A stretch of DNA of 24,604 nucleotides from Pseudomonadota bacterium (GCA_023417745.1 JAEZEM010000175.1:1-24604); one strand, 5' to 3'. Positions 7,625-15,640 are shown, counted from the first letter of the stretch. Numbers and translations are program-made. The notes: generated from the letters alone by a model not told the origin.

Positions 7625-9694
7625 TCAAGCCCAGCCCAGGGCGGAGATGGCGAGGTCGATGCCTTTGATGCCGACGAAGGGCACGACCAGGCCGCCGAGG
7701 CCGTAGACGAGGAGGTTGCGGCGCAGGGCGACGGCGGCGGGCACGGGCACGTATTTGACGCCGCGAAGGGCCAGAGGGATGAGAAAGACGATGATAAGCG
7801 CGTTGAAAATGACGGCCGAGAGCACGGCTGATTTGGGCGTGGCCAACCCCATGACATTGAGAATGCCCAGTTGCGGGTAGATGGCGATGAACACGGCCGG
7901 GATGATGGCGAAGTATTTGGCGATGTCGTTGGCGATGGAAAAGGTGGTCAGCGACCCGCGCGTCATGAGCAGCTGCTTGCCGATGGCCACCACTTCCAGG
8001 AGCTTGGTGGGGTTGGAGTCGAGGTCGACCATGTTGCCGGCTTCCTTGGCGGCCTGGGTGCCGGAGTTCATGGCCACGCCGACGTCGGCCTGGGCCAGGG
8101 CCGGGGCGTCGTTGGTGCCGTCGCCGGTCATGGCCACCATCTTGCCCTCGGCCTGGTACTGGCGGATGCGGGCCAGCTTGGCCTCGGGGGTGGCCTCGGC
8201 CAGGAAGTCGTCCACCCCGGCTTCGGCGGCGATGGCGGCGGCGGTCAGCGGATTGTCGCCGGTGACCATGATGGTCTTGATGCCCATGGCCCGCAGTTCG
8301 GCGAAGCGTTCGCGGATGCCGCCCTTGACGATGTCCTTGAGCCAGACCACGCCAAGCGCCCGGCCGTTTTCGGCCACCACCAGGGGGGTTCCGCCGGATT
8401 TGGCCACCTCGTGGATGGCCCGTTCGACCTCGGCCGGCAGGCGCTGGCCCGAGGCCTCGGCCAGGGCCTTGACCGCGTCGGACGCGCCCTTGCGGATGGT
8501 CCGGCCGGGCAGGTCCACGCCGGACAGGCGGGTCTGGGCCGTAAAAGCCACGAAGGTCGCGCCCATGGCGGTCAGGTCCCGGCCGCGCAGGCCGAAGCGT
8601 TCCTTGGCCAGGACCACGATGGAACGGCCTTCCGGGGTTTCGTCGGCCAGGGAGGCGAGCTGGGCCGCCTCGGCCAGGGCGCGTTCGTCCACGCCCTGGG
8701 CCGGCAGGAAGGCCGAGGCCTGGCGATTGCCCAGGGTGATGGTGCCGGTCTTGTCGAGGAGCAGCACGTCCACATCGCCGGCGGCTTCCACGGCCCGGCC
8801 CGAGGTGGCGATGACCCCGGCCTGGATGAGGCGGTCCATGCCGGCGATGCCGATGGCCGAGAGCAGGCCGCCGATGGTGGTGGGGGCCAGGCAGACAAAC
8901 AGCGCGGTCAGGGCGGTGATGGTCACGGCCTGGCCCTGGCCGGCGGCGGCCACGGCATAGGCCGACATGGGGCGCAGGGTGACGCAGACCACCAGAAAGA
9001 CCAAGGTGAGGGAGGCGAGCAGGATATTAAGCGCGATTTCGTTGGGCGTTTTGCGGCGCTTGGCTCCCTCGACCAGGGAGATCATGCGGTCGAGGAAGGT
9101 TTCGCCGGCATTGGAGGCCACGCGTACGATGAGCCAGTCGGAGAGCAGGCGGGTGCCGCCGGTGACGGCACTGCGGTCGCCGCCGGCCTCGCGGATGACC
9201 GGGGCGCTTTCGCCGGTGATGGCCGATTCATCCACTGAGGCGATGCCTTCCACGATGTCGCCGTCGGACGGGATGGGGTCGCCGGCCTCGACCAGGAACA
9301 GATCGCCCCGGGCCAGGGCACTGGCCGGGACCTGGGCCACGGCGGCGTCGCGGCGGGGGGCGGCGAGCTTTTTGGCCACGACGTCGCGGCGCAGGCCCTT
9401 GAGGGCGGCGGCCTGGGCCTTGCCCCGGCCCTCGGCCATGGCCTCGGCGAAGTTGGCGAAAAGGATGGTGGCCCACAACCAGGCGGCCACGGCGGAAACG
9501 AACCCCACCGGGGCTTCGCCGTGACCAAGGGCGGCCTGGACGGCCAGGACGGTGGTCAGGATGCTGCCTATATAGACGGTGAACATGACGGGATTGCGGG
9601 CTTGGCGGCTCGGGGCGAGCTTGCGCAGGCAATCAAGGCCGGCCTGGCGGACGATGGCCGGATCGAAAAGCGGACGTTTGGTGGGCTTGGACAT
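7625..9694 (-). CDS. kdpB: KdpB, K+-transporting P-type ATPase
   Basis: This 689-residue catalytic subunit (E. coli 682) hydrolyses ATP to drive K+ uptake through KdpA. The actuator domain has TGES at 160-163. Its Ser163 corresponds to the serine whose phosphorylation inhibits the E. coli pump. The phosphorylation site is D314 in LLLDKTGT. The nucleotide-binding and hinge motifs follow, with KGAS, TGDNPLTA and MTGDGTNDAPALAQADVGVAM. Predicted helices lie at ~35-85, ~220-285 and in the last ~110 residues. The ATG at 9694 has GAGGTG upstream overlapping the kdpA stop region, an 11-base gap. The open frame continues ~298 codons further but is the shadow of kdpA. Confidence 0.98.
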   Translation of the reverse strand: MSKPTKRPLFDPAIVRQAGLDCLRKLAPSRQARNPVMFTVYIGSILTTVLAVQAALGHGEAPVGFVSAVAAWLWATILFANFAEAMAEGRGKAQAAALKGLRRDVVAKKLAAPRRDAAVAQVPASALARGDLFLVEAGDPIPSDGDIVEGIASVDESAITGESAPVIREAGGDRSAVTGGTRLLSDWLIVRVASNAGETFLDRMISLVEGAKRRKTPNEIALNILLASLTLVFLVVCVTLRPMSAYAVAAAGQGQAVTITALTALFVCLAPTTIGGLLSAIGIAGMDRLIQAGVIATSGRAVEAAGDVDVLLLDKTGTITLGNRQASAFLPAQGVDERALAEAAQLASLADETPEGRSIVVLAKERFGLRGRDLTAMGATFVAFTAQTRLSGVDLPGRTIRKGASDAVKALAEASGQRLPAEVERAIHEVAKSGGTPLVVAENGRALGVVWLKDIVKGGIRERFAELRAMGIKTIMVTGDNPLTAAAIAAEAGVDDFLAEATPEAKLARIRQYQAEGKMVAMTGDGTNDAPALAQADVGVAMNSGTQAAKEAGNMVDLDSNPTKLLEVVAIGKQLLMTRGSLTTFSIANDIAKYFAIIPAVFIAIYPQLGILNVMGLATPKSAVLSAVIFNALIIVFLIPLALRGVKYVPVPAAVALRRNLLVYGLGGLVVPFVGIKGIDLAISALGWA

Positions 9695-9705
9695 GGCAAA
9701 CACCT

Positions 9706-11442
9706 CTATTTGAAAAGGGCCAGCTGTTCGGCCACAGGGCCAAGGGCCAGGGCCGGCACGAAGGTCAGCGCGCCGACCACCAGCACCACGGCCATGAGCA
9801 GGCCGACGAAGATGGGGCCGTGGGTCGGCAGGGTGCCCGGCCCCTGAGCCAGACGCTTCTTGCGGGCCAGGGAGCCGGCCAGGGCCAGCACGGGGAGTAT
9901 GAGCCAGTAGCGGGACACGAACATGGCCAGCCCCCCGGCCAGGGTCCAGAAGGGCGAGGTGGCGGTCAGGCCGGCAAAGGCGCTGCCGTTGTTGTTGCCC
10001 ATGGAGGAAAACGCATAGAGCATCTGGGAGAACCCGTGGGGGCCGGGGTTGGAGACGGCGTCGTCCGGACCCATGACGCAGGCCAGGGCCGTGCCGGCCA
10101 GACAGGCAAAGGGCGGGATGAGGATGACCAGCGCGGCCATCTTGGTCTCGAAGGGTTCGATTTTTTTGCCGCAATATTCCGGGGTGCGACCGACCATGAG
10201 GCCGGCCACGAAGACCGTGACCACGGCAAAGACCAACATGCCGTAGAGCCCCGATCCCACGCCGCCGTAGACCACTTCGCCCAGCTGCATGAGGAGCATG
10301 GGCCACAGGCCGCCCAGGGGCGAGAAGCTGTCGTGCATGGCGTTGACCGAGCCGTTGGAGGCGGCGGTGGTGACGGCGGCCCACAGGGCCGAGGCGGCCG
10401 GGCCGAAGCGGACTTCCTTGCCTTCCAGGCTCGGGGCGCTCTGGACGCCGATGTCGGCCAGGGCGGGATTGGGGACCGCTTCGGCGGCCATGGTCAGGCC
10501 GGCGAAGGCGGCAAAGAGGATGGTCATGGCGGCCAGCAAGGCCAACCCCTGCCGCCGGTCGCCGACCATGATCCCGAAGGTGTGGCAAAAGGCTGCCGGG
10601 ATGAGCAGGATGGCCAGCATTTCGAGCAGGTTGGTCAGAGGCGTGGGGTTTTCGAAGGGATGGGCGGAATTGGCGTTGTAGTAGCCGCCGCCGTTGGTGC
10701 CGAGCTGCTTGATGGCTACCTGGGAAGCCACCGGGCCCAGGATGAGGGACTGGCCGGCCGGCGGGGCGGTCTGGCCGTCCGGGGCGGCGACAGAGACGGC
10801 GCTCGGGTCGATCCAGCCGGCCTCGACCTGGGCGGTGAAGGTCTGGGGCACGCCCTGCCAGATGAGCGCCAGGGCCAGGACCAGGGACAGCGGCAGCAGG
10901 ATGTAGAGCACCGAGCGGGTCGCGTCCTGCCAGAAGTTGCCAAGCGATGTCGTCTCCCGGCGGGCGATGCCTCGGATGACGGCGACGGCCACGGCCATGC
11001 CGGTGGCGGCGGACAGGAAGTTTTGCACGGCCAGACCGAGCATCTGGGTCAGGATGCTCATGGTGGTCTCGCCGGCGTAGGCCTGCCAGTTGGTGTTGCT
11101 GGCGAAGCTTATGGCGGTGTTTATAGCCACGAAGGGGTCCACGCCGGGCAGTCCCAGGGGATTGAGCGGCAGGCCGCCCTGGAGGCGCTCCAGGCCGTAG
11201 ACGGCCAGGAGTCCCAGGGCGTTTAAGCCGGTCATGGCCAGGGCGTAGGTTTTCCAGTTCATCTCCCGGTTAGGATCGACGCCCGAGAGGCGGTAGAGCA
11301 GGCGTTCCAGGGGGCCGAGAATTTTGTCCAGACCGCAGGGCCGCCCCTGGTAGACCCGGGCGGCGTAGAGCCCCAGCGGCCAAGAGAGCAGGAGCAGCAG
11401 GATCAAGAAGAGGATGAGTTGCATGACGGCGTTGACGGTCAT
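9706..11442 (-). CDS. kdpA: KdpA, K+-binding channel-like subunit
   Basis: This 578-residue polytopic membrane protein (E. coli 557) belongs to the superfamily of K+ transporters and forms the selectivity filter of the Kdp complex. The start MTVNAVMQLILFLILLLLL is a membrane helix, and RVYQG follows as usual. Pore-loop segments are recognisable: SFASNTNWQAY, QLGTNGGGYYNANSAHPFENP, and FSSMGNNNGSAF near the C-terminal part. The ATG at 11442 overlaps the kdpF stop (ATGA), and GGAG lies 8 bases upstream inside kdpF. A second ATG six codons in would also be possible. It is followed by kdpB after 11 bases. Confidence 0.97.
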   Translation of the reverse strand: MTVNAVMQLILFLILLLLLSWPLGLYAARVYQGRPCGLDKILGPLERLLYRLSGVDPNREMNWKTYALAMTGLNALGLLAVYGLERLQGGLPLNPLGLPGVDPFVAINTAISFASNTNWQAYAGETTMSILTQMLGLAVQNFLSAATGMAVAVAVIRGIARRETTSLGNFWQDATRSVLYILLPLSLVLALALIWQGVPQTFTAQVEAGWIDPSAVSVAAPDGQTAPPAGQSLILGPVASQVAIKQLGTNGGGYYNANSAHPFENPTPLTNLLEMLAILLIPAAFCHTFGIMVGDRRQGLALLAAMTILFAAFAGLTMAAEAVPNPALADIGVQSAPSLEGKEVRFGPAASALWAAVTTAASNGSVNAMHDSFSPLGGLWPMLLMQLGEVVYGGVGSGLYGMLVFAVVTVFVAGLMVGRTPEYCGKKIEPFETKMAALVILIPPFACLAGTALACVMGPDDAVSNPGPHGFSQMLYAFSSMGNNNGSAFAGLTATSPFWTLAGGLAMFVSRYWLILPVLALAGSLARKKRLAQGPGTLPTHGPIFVGLLMAVVLVVGALTFVPALALGPVAEQLALFK

Positions 11443-11522
11443 TCGAACCACTCCGGTTTGCACAAGGCGGCTAGCAGATAGCCGAAAAGGGCCACGGCAA
11501 GGGCCAAGACGACGAGATCCAT
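11439..11522 (-). CDS. kdpF: KdpF, 27-residue Kdp stabilising peptide
   Basis: This micro-gene encodes MDLVVLALAVALFGYLLAAL followed by CKPEWFE. That is one membrane helix and the short polar tail with KPE(W/R)F seen in KdpF. KdpF stabilises the KdpABC complex in the inner membrane and occupies a lipid-like position between subunits. The stop overlaps the kdpA start as ATGA. AGGAG lies 6 bases before the ATG, within the last codons of the next upstream micro-ORF. It is too short for most gene finders, but its position and sequence make the call strong. Confidence 0.93.
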   Translation of the reverse strand: MDLVVLALAVALFGYLLAALCKPEWFE

Positions 11523-11524
11523 GG

Positions 11525-11614
11525 TCAACTCCTGTCCAGCCGATCAAGCAGTTCGATCAGGCCGAGAAGACCGACGATAAGGGCCAAGGTGACGACAACG
11601 AAGAGCGTATCCAT
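11525..11614 (-). CDS. 29-residue single-helix peptide upstream of kdpF
   Basis: A 30-codon ORF with start ATG and stop TGA encodes MDTLFVVVTLALIVGLLGLI followed by ELLDRLDRS. It has one strong membrane helix and a charged, amphipathic tail. Its ribosome binding site is excellent (AAGGAGG, 6-base spacer), better than those of kdpF or kdpA. Its last codons contain the AGGAG used by kdpF, and the gap to kdpF is only 2 bases. This makes it the first gene of the kdp operon. It is like KdpF in size and shape but does not carry the KPE(W/R)F tail, so it is not simply a second KdpF. It may be an extra small subunit or regulator of the Kdp complex; that is inference. Confidence 0.75.
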   Translation of the reverse strand: MDTLFVVVTLALIVGLLGLIELLDRLDRS

Positions 11615-11696
11615 CGAAAACCTCCTTCAAGCGGCTGTCGATGGTCCGGGTATAGCGCCGGGGACATATAGGCGGTGTATAACTGCGGGGTGGTCG

Positions 11697-11714
11697 CGTA
11701 AATTTTTATTTACG
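11697..11714. promoter_or_regulatory. A+T-rich palindrome, candidate KdpE operator
   Basis: CGTAAAT-TTTT-ATTTACG is a perfect 7-base inverted repeat that stands out in GC-rich surroundings. It lies 83 bases before the first kdp ATG and includes the TAA stop of the preceding ABC ATPase gene. The E. coli KdpE site is likewise T-rich and close to the promoter. A weak promoter may follow on the minus strand, with TTTACG (11697-11702) as -35 and TATACA (11676-11681) as -10. The spacer is only 15 bases, which would suit an activator-dependent promoter. It could also act as a hairpin ending the upstream transcript. Confidence 0.4.
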
Positions 11715-12459
11715 GGCTGGGGACGCATGTCTCAAGGAGCGACTGGAGACGTTCCTCATCCGCGATGCGGTCCTTGCGCAAGGAGGCACGGGGGGCGGCG
11801 ACAGCCAAGGAGGTCGCAAGACCGCAGCCGGCCCGGCCCATGACGTGCACGACATCGGCAAGCCGCACCGCTTCGGCCACGTCGTGGGTGACGAGCAGGA
11901 CAGCCATGTCCAGGGTTTTATGCAGTTCGATCAAAAGCTCGTGCATCTGTCCCCGGGTGATGGCGTCCAGGGCAGCGAAAGGCTCGTCCATGAGCAACAC
12001 CCGGGGCGAAAGGGCCAGGACCCGAGCCAGGGCCACGCGTTGCCGCATGCCGCCGGACAGCGCGCCCGGCAGGCGCCCCTCGAAACCGGACAGCCCCACC
12101 CGGGCCAACATGTCTCGCGCCCGCTTGCGCCGCGCGGCTTTGGACAGGCCGGCGGCCCCCAGGCCCAGGGTGACGTTCTCCAAGGCCGTCAGCCACGGAA
12201 ACAGCGCGTCTTCCTGAAAGACCACGGCCCGCTCCGGCCCCGGCCCGCCGCAGGGCCGTCCGTCCAACAGGACCTCCCCGGCCTCAGCGGTCAGAAAGCC
12301 GGCCAGGACGCCAAGCAGCGTGCTCTTGCCGCAGCCGCTCGGTCCAAGCAGGGCCAGGATGTCCCCCTGCCCAAGCGTCAGCGTCACCCCGGGCAGCACG
12401 AGCGCCCCACCGGCATACCCTTTGACGATCCCCCGGGCTTCAAGGATCGGGCGCGTCAT
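11710..12459 (-). CDS. ABC transporter ATPase, NitT/TauT type
   Basis: This 249-residue ATPase belongs to the nitrate/sulfonate/taurine importer group (SsuB/TauB-like). Walker A is LGPSGCGKST, the signature is LSGGMRQRVALARVLA, Walker B is LLMDEPFAALD, and the switch His lies in VTHDVAEAVRLAD. Length and motif spacing fit the family. It powers import by the membrane protein encoded just upstream. The ATG overlaps the permease stop (ATGA), which fixes the start. The frame remains open far upstream, but that part is the shadow of the permease. It is the last gene of the PadR/radical SAM/ABC operon. The stop codon lies in the A+T-rich palindrome ahead of kdp. The substrate cannot be told from the ATPase. 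Confidence 0.93.
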   Translation of the reverse strand: MTRPILEARGIVKGYAGGALVLPGVTLTLGQGDILALLGPSGCGKSTLLGVLAGFLTAEAGEVLLDGRPCGGPGPERAVVFQEDALFPWLTALENVTLGLGAAGLSKAARRKRARDMLARVGLSGFEGRLPGALSGGMRQRVALARVLALSPRVLLMDEPFAALDAITRGQMHELLIELHKTLDMAVLLVTHDVAEAVRLADVVHVMGRAGCGLATSLAVAAPRASLRKDRIADEERLQSLLETCVPSP

Positions 12460-13238
12460 GACCGTCTCGCACTGGTAAAGGCCGCGCGCAGCGCCAGGCG
12501 CAACAGGATGTCGGCCAGCCAGCCCAGGACCGCCAGCAGCACGATGCCGGTCAGGATCATATCCACCCGCCCCGTGAGCCGGGCGTCCATGACCATGGCC
12601 CCGAGGCCGTCCGACACGCCGGTCAGTTCCCCGAGGACCAGATAGGCGAAACTGACCCCGAGCCCCAGGCGCAGTCCGGTGCGCAGGGACGGCATGGCGG
12701 CGGGGAGCACGACCTTGAAGAAAACGGCCGCCGGGGAAAGTCCGAGCATGGCCCCGGCCTGGATAAGGACCGTCGGCACGGCCGCCGCACCCGCCGCCGC
12801 ATTGAGGTAGATGGGGAAAAAGGCGGCCAGGGCGACCAGGAACAGGGTCGCGCCAAAGCCGATGCCGAACCAGACCAGGGCCAGGGGGAGCCAGCAGATG
12901 CCCGGCACGGAACGCAGGCCGTCGACCAGCGGGGCAAGCGCCCGGGCCAGAAGCGGCGTGCGCCCGCAGACAATGCCCAAAGGCAGCCCCAGGGCGGCGG
13001 CCAAGGCAAAGCCGCAGCCCGCCCGGCCAAGGCTCGCGACAAGGTCGACGACGAAACGCCCGGCAAAGGCGTCGCCGCCCGGCCGGCCAAGGATGTAGCC
13101 GCCAAGGGCCGCGCCGACGGCCCGTGGGGAGGGCAGCAGATAGGGCGGCACGAGCCCGGTCCGGCTGATCCACCACCAGACTGTCGCCAGCAGGCACGGC
13201 GCGGCCAGCGGCACGGCCAGACGGCGAACAAGCGACAT
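12456..13238 (-). CDS. ABC transporter permease, NitT/TauT type
   Basis: This is a 260-residue inner-membrane permease of the SsuC/TauC class. An N-terminal helix (~9-24) is followed by VPPYLLPSPRAVGAAL, a characteristic stretch of the family. The EAA-type coupling region reads AGAMLGLSPAAVFFKVVLPA, and the protein continues through LRLGLGVSFAYLVLGEL. About six helices are expected. It starts 4 bases after the stop of the binding-protein gene and overlaps the ATPase gene by 4 bases, so all three are translated together. The chosen ATG (MSLVRRLAVP) precedes the first helix; a 24-codon upstream extension would run into the binding-protein gene and is rejected. Confidence 0.92.
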   Translation of the reverse strand: MSLVRRLAVPLAAPCLLATVWWWISRTGLVPPYLLPSPRAVGAALGGYILGRPGGDAFAGRFVVDLVASLGRAGCGFALAAALGLPLGIVCGRTPLLARALAPLVDGLRSVPGICWLPLALVWFGIGFGATLFLVALAAFFPIYLNAAAGAAAVPTVLIQAGAMLGLSPAAVFFKVVLPAAMPSLRTGLRLGLGVSFAYLVLGELTGVSDGLGAMVMDARLTGRVDMILTGIVLLAVLGWLADILLRLALRAAFTSARRS

Positions 13239-13242
13239 GGCC

Positions 13243-14178
13243 TTACTGGTCGCGGAAATCGGCCACGAAACGGGCGTCCGCCAGGGCGGCGTAATCCGGT
13301 TCTCGTTCAATCAGGCCCAGAGCCTTCATGCGCGCGCCCAGGGCGGCCAGACGACGGACAAAGGCCTCGTCCATGTCCCAGGCCAATTCCATGTTGCCGG
13401 AGGCGGCGGCCAACACCGAGGCGTCGACGCCAAAGCGGGCGGCGGCCTCGGCCAGCCATAGGGCCTTGTCCTGCTGCAGGCGTTTGGTCGCCCGCACGTG
13501 GGCGGCCACCAGCTCCCTGACCGCCTCGGGACGGCTCTCGATCAGGTCCTTGCGTACGATCAAGCCGGCGTTGATCGGACCCACGGCGTCGTCGAAATAG
13601 GGGTAGGCCAGGATTTCGCCGTAGCCTTGGAGCGTCGCCTGGGTGGGCAAGGGTTCGCCGGAGAGAAAAGCGTCCACGTCGCCCTTGGCCAGGGCCGTGC
13701 CCATGTCGAAGAAATCCACACGCATGAGCGTTACGTCCTTGGCCGGGTCAAGACCGGCCCTGGTGAGGACCTCGCGCAACAGGATTTCGTGCATGGTGCC
13801 CGGCACGTAGGCGATCCGTTTCCCCTTGAGGTCGGCCGGGGAGGCAATGCCCGCGCCTTTGCGCACGACCAGGGCCGAGCACTTGTTGCAAAGCGCCGCC
13901 ACGAGCACGACCGGCTCGCCACGCGCGGCGGCCTGGATGGCCAGGGCCAAGGTGGTCCCCGTCATGTCCAGACTGCCGGCCAACAGCGCCGCCTTCTGGT
14001 CGCCCGGGTTGGTGAAGGGGCGCACGTCCACCCGCGTTTCAGGCGAAAACAGCTCATAAAGAAACGGTTGCATGGTCTGGGCCGTCTTCCAGGTCCCGAC
14101 CCGGTAGGGCTCGGCTGCAGCGGCCTGGGCCACGGGAACGACGGCCAGACAGAAAAGCAGACAGAGCAGGCGCAACAT
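13243..14178 (-). CDS. ABC substrate-binding protein, NMT1/SsuA-like, with CNKC motif
   Basis: This 311-residue secreted protein has a clear signal peptide (MLRLLCLLFCLAVVPVAQA, cleavage near residue 19-22). There is no lipobox at that site, so it is probably free in the periplasm. The mature part has the two-lobe layout of nitrate/sulfonate/thiamine-precursor binding proteins: RVGTWKTAQTM near the start, the ADLKGKRIAYVPGTMHEILL segment, and GDVDAFLSGEPLPTQA. A Cys pair, C97-x2-C100 (ALCNKCSALVVRKG), lies at the domain hinge region and could bind metal or form a disulfide. An AAAGGAGG stands 5 bases before the ATG. It sits 40 bases after the radical SAM gene and 4 before the permease. The ligand is unknown. 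Confidence 0.9.
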   Translation of the reverse strand: MLRLLCLLFCLAVVPVAQAAAAEPYRVGTWKTAQTMQPFLYELFSPETRVDVRPFTNPGDQKAALLAGSLDMTGTTLALAIQAAARGEPVVLVAALCNKCSALVVRKGAGIASPADLKGKRIAYVPGTMHEILLREVLTRAGLDPAKDVTLMRVDFFDMGTALAKGDVDAFLSGEPLPTQATLQGYGEILAYPYFDDAVGPINAGLIVRKDLIESRPEAVRELVAAHVRATKRLQQDKALWLAEAAARFGVDASVLAAASGNMELAWDMDEAFVRRLAALGARMKALGLIEREPDYAALADARFVADFRDQ

Positions 14179-14218
14179 CGAAGCCTCCTTTGGCTGGTCA
14201 AATTTGAGGATGATGCTT

Positions 14219-15250
14219 TCAGGAGGGCATCGCGGAGGCCTTGATGCGATAGCCGGCCATCTCCAGCATCGCCAGAGCGTCGGCGATGGCAAAGGCCCGC
14301 CAGGCAGACTCGGCCAGACCGGTGTCCCGGGGGATGGCCCCGCATTCGACCACGGCGACGTTGGCCCCGGACGCAGCGGCCAGGGCATCGGGCGGATGGG
14401 CGCAGATCCAGGGAACGAGCGGGCCGGCGACCAGCCGGGCCACGGCCGTGACCTGGGCCAGCCTCGCGGGCGAGATCATGGGGAGTTCACCCTTGGGCGT
14501 CCCCGGCACGGGCACCCGGGCCATGGCCCCCATAACGGTGGCCCCCGCCTCCTTGTGGGTGAACAGGCTGCGCGCGATTTCCTCGGCGGTGTGTTCCGGG
14601 CCGATGGGGTCGGCCAGAGCGGCCAGTTCGATGCCGGCGTCACGGGCGGCCTGCATGGTCCGCAGCCGCGCGGCCGGGGAGAGGCCGGTGTCCTCGCCCT
14701 CGCGCAGGCGCAGGGCGTGGTAGATCATGAAAAAACCGGCCCGGTGCAGCTGGCCGGCCCTGTCGTCGCGAAAGTCGCCGATGTTGGCCACCAACCGGGC
14801 GTGCCGCAACGGCGTTGCCCGGCGAGCCAATTCCAGCAGTTCATCCAGGGGGAAAACATCGGTGGTTCGCAGCACGATAAAACCCACGCCGGGCAGGTCG
14901 TGTTCGCGAACAGCGGCCAAGGCCTCGTCCAGCCCGATGCGCCAGGGCTCCCGGACAATGCCCCATTTCTCCCCAAAGGCGCAGAAGGCGCAGCTTTTCG
15001 GACAAGGCGCGCTGTCGAGGCCCACGGCGAACCAGACGCTTCCTTGGCCGCCGTTCCAGGCCAGCGCGGCCTGGTGGGCGGCTTGGCGCAGGGCGTGCGC
15101 GTCAAGGCTGTCAGGGTCGAGGGAAAGCAGGCGCACGGCATCGGCCAGGCCGGACAAGCCGGCGGCCTGGGCTTTTTCCAGGATGTCCCGGACATCAGGC
15201 GACATGCCCGGCGCGTCGCCGGGGGCGGCAGGGGAATGCGGCGTGGTCAT
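14219..15250 (-). CDS. BioB-like radical SAM enzyme in transporter operon
   Basis: This 343-residue protein has the cluster-binding motif C83-x3-C87-x2-C90 (CPKSCAFC) after a ~70-residue helical N-terminal region. The barrel continues with GVGFIVLRTTDVFPLDELLE, NIGDF, FFMIYHALRLREGED and GIELAALADPIGPEHT. It then has MGAMARVPVPGTP and VVECGAIPRDTG, a pattern close to the biotin-synthase/HydE/PylB/HmdB branch with a BATS-like end. These enzymes build or rearrange cofactors and amino acids. It is not a standard BioB, because the second-cluster Cys set of biotin synthase is not evident. The ATG overlaps the padR stop (ATGA), and AAAGGA lies about 7 bases upstream. Reaction and substrate are unknown. 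The operon suggests it acts on the imported compound or makes something the transporter handles. Confidence 0.85.
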   Translation of the reverse strand: MTTPHSPAAPGDAPGMSPDVRDILEKAQAAGLSGLADAVRLLSLDPDSLDAHALRQAAHQAALAWNGGQGSVWFAVGLDSAPCPKSCAFCAFGEKWGIVREPWRIGLDEALAAVREHDLPGVGFIVLRTTDVFPLDELLELARRATPLRHARLVANIGDFRDDRAGQLHRAGFFMIYHALRLREGEDTGLSPAARLRTMQAARDAGIELAALADPIGPEHTAEEIARSLFTHKEAGATVMGAMARVPVPGTPKGELPMISPARLAQVTAVARLVAGPLVPWICAHPPDALAAASGANVAVVECGAIPRDTGLAESAWRAFAIADALAMLEMAGYRIKASAMPS

Positions 15251-15633
15251 GAGGCTTTCCTTTCGGCTTGAGGCCCAAGGGCCAGACGCGCTTGTCCGAG
15301 CAGTTGGTCGATGGAGGCCTGATAGGTCGTCAAGGTTTCCACCCAACGCCCAAGACAGGCCACGCCTTCCGGGGTAACGGCATAGCGACGTTTGGCCGGA
15401 CCTCGTCCTTCGATGTCCCAATCCGCCCGCAGCAGGCCTTCCTCTTCCATCTCCCGCAGCGTCCGGTAAACGCCTGCTGCGTCGGGCGGCAGGCCCTGAA
15501 AGAGCGCCAACGGCGCGAGGCGCTTGAGCAGCTCATACCCGTGGCGGGGTTCTTGGCCGAGCATGGTCAGGATGGCCGGCCGGACAAGCCGGGCCAAGGT
15601 CTTGCCGGCACAAGGGCAACGGTCTAGGTCCAT
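15247..15633 (-). CDS. PadR-type regulator with N-terminal CPC motif
   Basis: This is a 128-residue winged-helix regulator. The N-terminus reads MDLDRCPCAGKTLARLVRPA and continues ILTMLGQEPRHGYELLKRL, the usual PadR first helices. It then has GVYRTLREMEEEGLLRADW and KRRYAVTPEG, which form the recognition helix region and wing. A helical tail (~95-128) should make the dimer interface. Two Cys residues, C6 and C8, precede the DNA-binding domain and might sense a metal or thiol. The gene is first in its operon and overlaps the radical SAM gene by 4 bases, so it probably represses its own operon in response to the pathway's ligand. The SD is a perfect AGGAGG, 7 bases before the ATG. Confidence 0.88.
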   Translation of the reverse strand: MDLDRCPCAGKTLARLVRPAILTMLGQEPRHGYELLKRLAPLALFQGLPPDAAGVYRTLREMEEEGLLRADWDIEGRGPAKRRYAVTPEGVACLGRWVETLTTYQASIDQLLGQARLALGPQAERKAS

Positions 15634-15640
15634 TAGTAGA

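Noticed and set aside
7871..9238. 455-codon plus-strand ORF rich in Gly, His and Asp
   Set aside because: Antisense of kdpB; the composition reflects the reverse complement of GC-rich codons, with no domain.
9695..10588. 298-codon upstream extension of kdpB
   Set aside because: It is the shadow of kdpA in another frame. KdpB starts at 9694 with an SD and family-like N-terminus.
11615..11709. Possible c-di-AMP (ydaO-type) riboswitch in the kdp leader
   Set aside because: Only 95 bases separate the ABC stop from the first kdp ATG, and no matching conserved core or pseudoknot could be seen.
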